From PWND01 sp964601515 (lineage in GTDB: Bacteria; Bacteroidota; Bacteroidia; Bacteroidales; UBA7960), in NCBI GenBank assembly GCA_964601515.1, contig CAZRNU010000082.1, positions 1 through 13,394 of the forward strand: 13,394 nt of DNA, given 5' to 3'. The notes under the pieces were generated by a model, which searched no databases, had not been told where the DNA came from, and saw nothing but the letters and a program-made list of their open reading frames with translations. The translations under genes and the position numbers were made by a program. Of the stretch, positions 7,366 to 13,394 are shown piece after piece; position 1 is the first letter of the stretch, and the number at the start of each line of letters is the position of its first letter.

Positions 7366-8835
7366 ATGCAAAACTATAATGATAAAATCATTGGTGAAGG
7401 CCTTACTTACGATGATGTTCTTTTGATTCCGGCTTATTCAGAAGTTCTGCCACGAGATGTAGATACGAGCTCATATTTTTCCAGAAACATAAAAATAAAT
7501 ATTCCTATTGTATCTGCTGCAATGGATACTGTTACTGAATCTAGAATGGCTATCTCTATGGCTCAGGAGGGTGGAATCGGCGTTTTACATAAAAATATGA
7601 CCATTGACCAACAGGCTGCTAAAGTATTGAAAGTAAAAAGGTCAGAAAACGGGATGATTATTGACCCGGTTACTTTGCATGAAAATGCATTAATTGGAGA
7701 TGCTTTGGGAATTATGAAGGAATATAAAATCGGCGGTATTCCTGTTGTAAATGATAATAAAAAACTTGTTGGGATCGTAACAAACAGAGACCTAAGGTTT
7801 GAAAAGAATATGGCAAAACCTATTGCTGAAGTTATGACCAGAGAAAATCTGATTACAACCTCTGAATTTGTTGATTTTGAAGTTGCAGAAGAAATTCTAC
7901 AAGAGCACAAAATTGAAAAACTTCCGGTGGTTGATAAGGATTTCCATCTTATAGGACTAATTACTTACCGAGATATTATTAAGATTAAGGAAAGACCTAA
8001 CGCATGCAAAGACAAAAGAGGTCGCTTAAGAGTTGCTGCTGCAGTTGGTGTTACAAAAGATACTATTGATAGGGTAAGTGAATTGGTTAGAGCAGGAGTT
8101 GATGCAGTTGTTGTCGACACAGCTCATGGTCATTCCAGAGCTGTTATCGATATGGTTCAAAGAATTAAAAGGGAATTTCCGGAATTGGACGTTGTTGCTG
8201 GTAATGTTGCTACAGGTGAAGCTGCGCTTGATCTTGTTAAAGTTGGCGCAGATGCAATTAAAGTCGGTATTGGTCCCGGCTCAATTTGTACCACAAGGAT
8301 TGTTGCAGGAGTTGGAGTGCCGCAATTTTCCGCAGTAATGAAAGTAGCTGAAGCAATTAAAGGATATAATATTCCAATTATCGCTGATGGTGGAATACGT
8401 TATACAGGCGACATAGTAAAAGCTATTGCTGGTGGAGCATCTTCAATCATGGCAGGATCACTTTTTGCCGGAGTGGAAGAATCTCCCGGAGAAACTATTA
8501 TTTATGAAGGAAGAAAGTATAAAACATACAGAGGAATGGGATCTATAGAAGCTATGGCGCAAGGTTCAAAAGATAGATATTTCCAAGATGTTGAAGATGA
8601 TATTAAAAAGCTCGTTCCGGAAGGTATTGTTGGAAGAGTTCCCTATAAAGGAACACTATCTGAGGTGATTCATCAAATGGTAGGTGGACTTAGAGCCGGA
8701 ATGGGATACTGCGGAGCTCCCGGTATTAATGATCTTAAAAAAGCAAAGTTTATCAGAATTACAAATGCCGGCATTAAAGAAAGTCATGTTCACGATGTTA
8801 CTATTACTCGTGAAGCCCCTAATTATTCAAGATAA
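7366..8835 (+). CDS. guaB: Inosine-5'-monophosphate dehydrogenase
   Basis: This cytoplasmic enzyme oxidises IMP to XMP with NAD+, the committed step of guanine nucleotide synthesis. The N-terminal G-L-T-Y-D-D-V-L-L-I-P motif opens the TIM barrel. A tandem CBS (Bateman) pair spans about residues 97-212. The barrel resumes with D-T-A-H-G-H-S, then the catalytic loop G-P-G-S-I-C-T-T-R with nucleophile C308. Next come A-D-G-G-I-R-Y-T-G-D and the Y-R-G-M-G-S phosphate loop. The flap includes R404-Y405, equivalent to the catalytic Arg. G-G-L-R-A-G-M-G-Y-C-G is near the C-terminus. Its 489 residues match the usual bacterial length of about 488, and no domain is missing. The next gene follows after 31 bp, so guaB probably heads an operon with periplasmic folding factors. 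Confidence 0.99.
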   Translation: MQNYNDKIIGEGLTYDDVLLIPAYSEVLPRDVDTSSYFSRNIKINIPIVSAAMDTVTESRMAISMAQEGGIGVLHKNMTIDQQAAKVLKVKRSENGMIIDPVTLHENALIGDALGIMKEYKIGGIPVVNDNKKLVGIVTNRDLRFEKNMAKPIAEVMTRENLITTSEFVDFEVAEEILQEHKIEKLPVVDKDFHLIGLITYRDIIKIKERPNACKDKRGRLRVAAAVGVTKDTIDRVSELVRAGVDAVVVDTAHGHSRAVIDMVQRIKREFPELDVVAGNVATGEAALDLVKVGADAIKVGIGPGSICTTRIVAGVGVPQFSAVMKVAEAIKGYNIPIIADGGIRYTGDIVKAIAGGASSIMAGSLFAGVEESPGETIIYEGRKYKTYRGMGSIEAMAQGSKDRYFQDVEDDIKKLVPEGIVGRVPYKGTLSEVIHQMVGGLRAGMGYCGAPGINDLKKAKFIRITNAGIKESHVHDVTITREAPNYSR

Positions 8836-8866
8836 TATTTTTATGTAAAACTATAAATCTAAAATT

Positions 8867-10876
8867 ATGAAGTACAAGAATGTTTTTCTGTTATTTGGTT
8901 TAATGTTTTTTTTTCTGCCCTGTTTTTCTGGAGAAAATGATGATGTATTAATTAAAATTAATGGGAAAAATATTACGAAATCTGAATTTATCGCTGTTTA
9001 TGAAAAGAATAACCTTTTTAATCAGGCAATTGACCCCAAAAGTGTTGAAGAATACCTTGATTTATACATAAATTTTAATCTTAAAGTTCTTGAAGCAATA
9101 AATCTAGGCCTTGATACAACTGAAGCTTTTATTAATGAGCTTAACTCATATCGTGAGCAATTATCACAACCTTATCTGAATGATCAGGTGGTTTCCGAAA
9201 CGCTTATTAAAGAAGCTTATGAAAGAATGAAATATCACATTAGAGCATCACATATTCTTAAAACTGTTCCCGAACACGCTATGCCTGACGATACACTCAA
9301 AACTTATCGTATTACTCAAAGAATAAGAGAACGCGCACTTAGAGGAGATGATTTTTCTTTTTTAGCTATTGAAAATTCTGATGACCCTTCTGCAAAAGGA
9401 TCTGCAGCTACTGCTAATAACCCGGGGGCCCCCGGAAATCGAGGTGATCTTGGTTATTTCTCTGCTTTTTCAATGGTGTATCCATTCGAAACAATGGCTT
9501 ATAACACTCCTGTGGGTGAAATTTCTGAAATTGTCCGGTCTTCCTTTGGATTTCATATAATCAAAGTAACTGATAAAATTCCTAATCTAGGGCAGGTGCG
9601 TGCAGCTCATATTATGATTTCTGTACCTAAAAATGCAGACGAAAAAATTGAGAAAAATGCTCAGGAAAAAATTAATGAGATTTATAATAAATTGATTCAG
9701 GGTGAAGATTTTGTTGGACTTGTAAAGCAGTTTTCTGATGACAAAGGTTCTGCTGCAAGAGACGGAGATATCCCTCCCTTTACAGCAAATAGAATGTTGC
9801 CGGAAGTTATTAAAGCAATTGCCGACATGGATAATAATGACATATATACCAAACCGTTTAGAACTCAGTTTGGATGGCATGTTTTTAAAGTTCATGAAAA
9901 ATCTGGTATTGCTTCTTATGAAGATATGTACCCGGAAATTAAAGCCAGAGTTGCTAGAGACCTTAGATCTCAGATTAGTCAGGATGTTGTTATCAATAAA
10001 CTTAAAAATGAATATGGTTTTGTAGAAAATCCTAAAAGTATTGAACCATTCTACAGATTAGTTACTCCTGAAATCTTTGAAGCAAATTGGAAGAAGGATA
10101 AACTTTCTAATAACAATGAAGTATTGTTCTCTTTTGCGGATAAAATGCTTACTCAACAAGACTTTGCAAAATATCTTGAAGATACGCAAGTTAAAAGAAC
10201 AACGGAAAGCATAGTTTCATACGTTAATGGTAAATACTTAAGCTTTGTTAATAAGTCAATAATTGATTATGAAAAGTCAATCTTAAATGAAAAATATCTC
10301 GATTTTAAGCTTATCATGAAAGAGTATCATGACGGAATATTATTGTTCGAGCTTACCGATCAAAAGGTATGGTCAAAAGCAATGAACGACACTGTAGGTT
10401 TAAAAGAGTTTTTTGAAGAGAATAGGGATAAGTATATGTGGGATAAAAGAATTAATGCCACTATTTATCAAACTAGGGACCAAAAAATTGCTAAAAATCT
10501 TCGCAAAGAAGTTATTAAGGCATACAAAAAGGGATTAGATTTCCAAGTTGTAATTGATAAGTTTAATCAAAATTCATTGTTAAATGTTTCTGCTGCAAGC
10601 GGATTCTATGAGTCAAAAGATCATCCTGCCGTTAGCCTTATTGAATGGAAAGTAGGTGTGAGCCCAATTGTGAAGTTCGATGATTCGTTTTTTGTAATTA
10701 ACATTAATGAAATTTTACCTCAAGAGCCTAAAAAACTTACCGAAATAAGAGGTCTTGTAATTGCCGATTATCAAAATTACCTCGAATCAATTTGGGTTAA
10801 TGAGCTAAGGGGTAAATATAATATTGTTGTTAATCAGGAAGTTCTTAAGGAAGTTAAGGAATTGTATAAAAACTAA
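8867..10876 (+). CDS. Large periplasmic peptidyl-prolyl isomerase with parvulin domains (PpiC/PpiD-like)
   Basis: This is a 669-residue exported PPIase and chaperone, likely acting on outer-membrane or secreted proteins in the periplasm. A signal peptide occupies residues 1-22 (hydrophobic core about 6-18); Cys19 lacks a proper lipobox. A SurA-type N-domain runs to about 123. Parvulin domain 1 (about 124-236) begins R-A-S-H-I-L and has G-D-L-G-Y-F and a closing F-G-F-H-I-I-K-V, so it keeps the full set of hallmarks. Parvulin domain 2 (about 243-350) begins R-A-A-H-I-M but has D-G-D-I-P-P-F in place of G-D-L-G-Y-F. A divergent third parvulin-like segment may span 528-620. Domain 1 carries an Ala/Asn/Gly/Pro-rich insert just before G-D-L-G. 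The gene follows guaB by 31 bp and precedes a related lipoprotein and surA. A T9 run at 8906-8914 lies in the signal-peptide region. Confidence 0.9.
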   Translation: MKYKNVFLLFGLMFFFLPCFSGENDDVLIKINGKNITKSEFIAVYEKNNLFNQAIDPKSVEEYLDLYINFNLKVLEAINLGLDTTEAFINELNSYREQLSQPYLNDQVVSETLIKEAYERMKYHIRASHILKTVPEHAMPDDTLKTYRITQRIRERALRGDDFSFLAIENSDDPSAKGSAATANNPGAPGNRGDLGYFSAFSMVYPFETMAYNTPVGEISEIVRSSFGFHIIKVTDKIPNLGQVRAAHIMISVPKNADEKIEKNAQEKINEIYNKLIQGEDFVGLVKQFSDDKGSAARDGDIPPFTANRMLPEVIKAIADMDNNDIYTKPFRTQFGWHVFKVHEKSGIASYEDMYPEIKARVARDLRSQISQDVVINKLKNEYGFVENPKSIEPFYRLVTPEIFEANWKKDKLSNNNEVLFSFADKMLTQQDFAKYLEDTQVKRTTESIVSYVNGKYLSFVNKSIIDYEKSILNEKYLDFKLIMKEYHDGILLFELTDQKVWSKAMNDTVGLKEFFEENRDKYMWDKRINATIYQTRDQKIAKNLRKEVIKAYKKGLDFQVVIDKFNQNSLLNVSAASGFYESKDHPAVSLIEWKVGVSPIVKFDDSFFVININEILPQEPKKLTEIRGLVIADYQNYLESIWVNELRGKYNIVVNQEVLKEVKELYKN

Positions 10877-10886
10877 ATTCCAAATT

Positions 10887-11741
10887 ATGTTTACTTATAA
10901 AAATTTGATCGTAATTCTATTTTTAGCATTTCTAGGTGCTTGTAATTATTTCTCTAAAACTAGTGAAAAAGAAACACCTGTTGCTAGAGTTTTCAATTCT
11001 TACCTTTATAAATCAGACCTTCAAGGGATTCTTGAACCAGGTGTTTCGCCTCAGGATAGTATAACAATTATACAAAGATATATCGACACATGGGTGCGAC
11101 AGCAAATTTTTCTTTACGAAGCTAAAAGCAATTTATCTCCTGAACAAATGAATTTCGAAAAGAAAATTCAGGATTATCATAATTCTTTGATTATTTTCTC
11201 ATATGAAACTGAGTATATTAAAAATAACCTGGATACTGTTGTGAAAATTGATCAAATCCAAAAGTATTATGATGAATATAAAAATGATTTTAGACTGAAA
11301 GAAAATATTGTAATGGCCTCTTTTGTGAAAATTTCACTGGAAGCTCCTGATGTTAATATTCTGAGACGATTGTTCAGATCTGAAAATGAAGATGACAGAA
11401 TTAAACTTGAAGAATATTGTGTGCAAAATGCTGCAGCCTACCTGATTGATAATAAATCATGGATGGTTTTTACTGAACTGCTAAGAAATATTCCCATTGA
11501 AGTTAATAATCAGGAGTATTTCCTTAGAACAAACAAAATGATTGAAATATCAGATGATTTCTACCGTTACTTTCTCTATATTCATGATTATAAGTTGAAG
11601 GAAAGCGTTTCTCCTTTAACTTTTGAAGAAAAGAATATTCGAAATATACTAATAAATAAGAGGAAACACCAGTTAATAAGTGATTTTCGTAATCAGCTAT
11701 ATAAGAATGCAATTAGCAATAATAGTTTTGAAGTCTTTTAG
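10887..11741 (+). CDS. Lipoprotein related to SurA/PpiD chaperones, parvulin core degenerate
   Basis: This is a 284-residue predicted lipoprotein with the lipobox L-G-A-C, giving Cys19 as the lipidated residue. The next residues (N-Y-F-S-K) are not the acidic surface-export signal seen in many Bacteroidota lipoproteins, so a periplasm-facing anchor is more likely. Residues 33-135 look like a SurA/PpiD N-domain (A-R-V-F-N-S-Y-L-Y-K-S-D-L start, then helices). Residues about 138-235 have a parvulin-like strand order, but none of the H-I-L, G-D-L-G or Y-H-I-I hallmarks, so isomerase activity is unlikely. A basic C-terminal helix follows. The start at 10887 is preferred because it gives the lipoprotein signal and avoids overlapping the upstream gene; the frame is open 21 codons further upstream. 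It sits 10 bp after one PPIase and 33 bp before SurA, suggesting a shared role in outer-membrane protein folding. Homology is inferred from pattern, not from a search. Confidence 0.8.
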   Translation: MFTYKNLIVILFLAFLGACNYFSKTSEKETPVARVFNSYLYKSDLQGILEPGVSPQDSITIIQRYIDTWVRQQIFLYEAKSNLSPEQMNFEKKIQDYHNSLIIFSYETEYIKNNLDTVVKIDQIQKYYDEYKNDFRLKENIVMASFVKISLEAPDVNILRRLFRSENEDDRIKLEEYCVQNAAAYLIDNKSWMVFTELLRNIPIEVNNQEYFLRTNKMIEISDDFYRYFLYIHDYKLKESVSPLTFEEKNIRNILINKRKHQLISDFRNQLYKNAISNNSFEVF

Positions 11742-11774
11742 TAAGAAATAAATGTCATTTATAAAAATAATCCC

Positions 11775-13121
11775 ATGGTCAAATTAAGTCTTATATCATT
11801 CTTCCTGGTAATAGTGTTTGCCGGAAATATTGCTAATGCGCAAGAAAAAGTAGTTGTTGATAAAATTATTGCAGTAGTTGGTAATTCGGCTGTACTGGAA
11901 TCAGAATTAATTGCTGAAAAGAAACAACTCGACGCTCAAGGTATAAAGCTCGGAAATCAACCGTTTTGTGTTCTTCTTAATGATATATTATACCAAAAAC
12001 TTTTATATAATCAGGCTATTATCGATAGTGTCGAAGTAAGTGATGCTCAGGTTGAACAGGAATTGGAAAGAAGATTGAGATATTTTATTCAACAAATTGG
12101 CTCAAGAGAAAGACTAGAAGCATATTACGGTATGAGTATTGACGAAATTAAGGATGATTTCCGAGATATGGTTAGAGAACAGCAAACAAGCCAAACAATG
12201 GAAAATAAAATTAGCTCTGATATTAGAGTCACACCGGCAGAAGTTAGAACATTTTATAATAGCCTTCATCCTGATAGTATTCCAATTGTAGAAATGGAAG
12301 TGCAGCTTGCTCAAATTGTGAAAAAACCTCCGGTTCGAGCTGAGGAAATTGAAAGAATAAAATATAACCTAAATGAATATAGAAATAGAGTATTAAAAGG
12401 AGAAAACTTTAATACCCTAGCCATATTGTACTCCGAAGATCCGGGTTCCGCAAGAAAAGGCGGTGAGCTTGGGTTTTATGGTAGGGGTGAATTATTCCCT
12501 GAATTTGAAGCTGTTGCCTATAGTCTTAAACCGGGCGAAGTTTCTGAAATTGTTGAAACTCAAGCTGGTTATCACATAATTCAAATGATAGAAAGAAGGG
12601 GTGAGAGTATTAACGTAAGACATATATTGATACAACCTCAAATATCTGCTATAGATTTGGTTAAAGCAAGGCAAGAGCTTGATAGCATTAAAACGTTAAT
12701 TTCTAATGGTGAAATGACATTTGCTGAAGCTGCTTTGAAATTTTCTGATGACCCGGGAAAAATTGGTGGAGGAATAATGATAAATCCTTATAGTAGTACT
12801 AATAAATTTAAAAGTGAAGACATAGAACAAAACCTGTTTTTTGTTATTGATAAAATGGATGTTGGAAGCATTAGTGATCCAATGGCAATGAGAACAGAAG
12901 AAGGTAAACAAGCATTTAGAATTGTTAAGGTTGTTGATAGAATTGAACCTCATAAAGCCTCCTTAAACGGTGATTATGATTTTATTCAGCAATTGGTGTT
13001 AACTCAAAAGAAACGTAAAGCAATTAATGGGTGGGTCTCTAATAAAATCGCTTCTACCTATGTGTATGTTCATGAAGATTTTCATTATTGCAACTTTGAG
13101 ATGAACTGGCTAAAAAAATAG
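11775..13121 (+). CDS. surA: SurA-like periplasmic chaperone / peptidyl-prolyl isomerase
   Basis: This is a 448-residue periplasmic chaperone of the SurA family that escorts unfolded outer-membrane proteins to the BAM complex. A signal peptide ends at A-N-A|Q-E-K, near residue 22. The N-domain starts with V-D-K-I-I-A-V-V-G-N-S-A-V-L-E-S-E-L, a SurA hallmark. Parvulin domain 1 is about 174-275 and ends G-Y-H-I-I-Q-M, but its first strand lacks the R-H-I-L motif. Domain 2 is about 280-385 and begins N-V-R-H-I-L-I, but its closing strand is A-F-R-I-V-K-V. Each domain thus lacks part of the usual set. The C-terminus, with C-N-F-E-M-N-W-L, is a short tail beyond the last helix. Upstream ATG codons near 11752 are out of frame. 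The gene is third in a row of related folding factors and is followed by moxR after 18 bp. Confidence 0.93.
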   Translation: MVKLSLISFFLVIVFAGNIANAQEKVVVDKIIAVVGNSAVLESELIAEKKQLDAQGIKLGNQPFCVLLNDILYQKLLYNQAIIDSVEVSDAQVEQELERRLRYFIQQIGSRERLEAYYGMSIDEIKDDFRDMVREQQTSQTMENKISSDIRVTPAEVRTFYNSLHPDSIPIVEMEVQLAQIVKKPPVRAEEIERIKYNLNEYRNRVLKGENFNTLAILYSEDPGSARKGGELGFYGRGELFPEFEAVAYSLKPGEVSEIVETQAGYHIIQMIERRGESINVRHILIQPQISAIDLVKARQELDSIKTLISNGEMTFAEAALKFSDDPGKIGGGIMINPYSSTNKFKSEDIEQNLFFVIDKMDVGSISDPMAMRTEEGKQAFRIVKVVDRIEPHKASLNGDYDFIQQLVLTQKKRKAINGWVSNKIASTYVYVHEDFHYCNFEMNWLKK

Positions 13122-13139
13122 TATTATAATATTGTAGTT

Positions 13140-13394
13140 ATGAAGAGTTATAAGTCTGACGTTGAGGCAGTTGATGTTTTTGCCGAAAAATATAAAGTTC
13201 TTAAAAATGAAATTGCAAAGGTCATTGTTGGCCAAGATGATGTAATTAAAAATGTTATCATTTCTATTTTCAGTAAAGGACATTGCTTGCTTATTGGAGT
13301 GCCCGGTTTAGCTAAAACTCTTCTGGTAAATACTATTTCTCAGGTTTTGGGATTGAAATTTAGTAGAATTCAGTTTACGCCCGACTTAATGCCC
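13140..13394 (+). CDS. MoxR-family AAA+ ATPase, N-terminal part (cut by window end)
   Basis: The first 85 codons are present and stay open to the last base. After an alpha-helical start, the sequence has V-I-V-G-Q-D-D-V-I (residues 28-36), then H-C-L-L-I-G-V-P-G-L-A-K-T. The Walker A motif is G-V-P-G-L-A-K-T at 53-60, in the form typical of MoxR proteins, and Q-F-T-P-D-L-M-P at 78-85 is the conserved stretch after it. MoxR ATPases act as chaperone-like factors and in Bacteroidota often head an operon with DUF58 and von Willebrand factor A (Bat) proteins. Those would lie beyond this window. It begins 18 bp after surA, consistent with the same transcript. The ATG is part of TTATG, as at several other starts here. 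Family is very sure; Walker B and sensor regions cannot be checked. Confidence 0.93.
   Translation, partial: MKSYKSDVEAVDVFAEKYKVLKNEIAKVIVGQDDVIKNVIISIFSKGHCLLIGVPGLAKTLLVNTISQVLGLKFSRIQFTPDLMP

Noticed and set aside
9422..9435. GC palindrome as an intrinsic terminator inside the PPIase gene
   Set aside because: It has no loop and no following U-tract, and the reading frame runs straight through it.
10824..10886. 21-codon extension of the lipoprotein gene overlapping the end of the large PPIase gene
   Set aside because: It would mask the lipoprotein signal; the ATG at 10887 gives a normal lipobox and no overlap.
13122..13131. TATTATAATA palindrome between surA and moxR as an operator or terminator
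   Set aside because: It is only A and T, has no loop or U-tract, and is expected by chance in AT-rich DNA.

Overview
The window looks like chromosomal DNA from a member of the phylum Bacteroidota, probably Bacteroidales or Marinilabiliales-like. The evidence is an AT-rich sequence, almost no Shine-Dalgarno sequences before the starts, TAnnTTTG-type -7 promoter boxes, an OstA-like protein of the Bacteroidota kind, and a guaB / PpiC / lipoprotein / SurA / MoxR gene order. All ten genes are on the plus strand. There are no tRNA, rRNA, insertion sequence, prophage or CRISPR signals. Species cannot be read from the sequence alone.

Layout. Bases 1-179 are non-coding and hold a 7-bp tandem repeat bracketed by a short inverted repeat, then a possible promoter. 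Bases 180-2997 carry two sodium-coupled amino-acid transporters from different families (NSS, then AGCS), 10 bp apart and so probably co-transcribed. Bases 3100-4635 encode an exported OstA/LptA-like protein of the lipopolysaccharide transport type. It probably has its own promoter, and its start lies downstream of the longest open frame. Bases 4742-7261 encode an M16B peptidase pair: one subunit has the zinc site, the other has the Arg/Tyr pair. Bases 7366-8835 are guaB (IMP dehydrogenase), with a promoter box just upstream. Bases 8867-13121 hold three related periplasmic folding factors: a large multi-parvulin PpiC/PpiD-like protein, a lipoprotein with a degenerate parvulin core, and SurA. 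At 13140 a MoxR-family AAA+ ATPase begins and is cut by the window end.

How the genes fit together. The OstA-like protein and the PPIase trio both serve outer-membrane construction (LPS export and outer-membrane protein folding). The M16 pair has no signal peptides and is probably cytoplasmic. From guaB onward the gaps are 31, 10, 33 and 18 bp, so guaB, the three folding factors and moxR may form one transcription unit with a purine-synthesis gene leading it. This is mostly conserved core-genome content, not an obvious new system. The most useful second-look items are the bracketed heptamer array, the start and promoter of the OstA gene, the division of parvulin hallmarks across the PPIase trio, and an all-GC palindrome inside a linker of the large PPIase.
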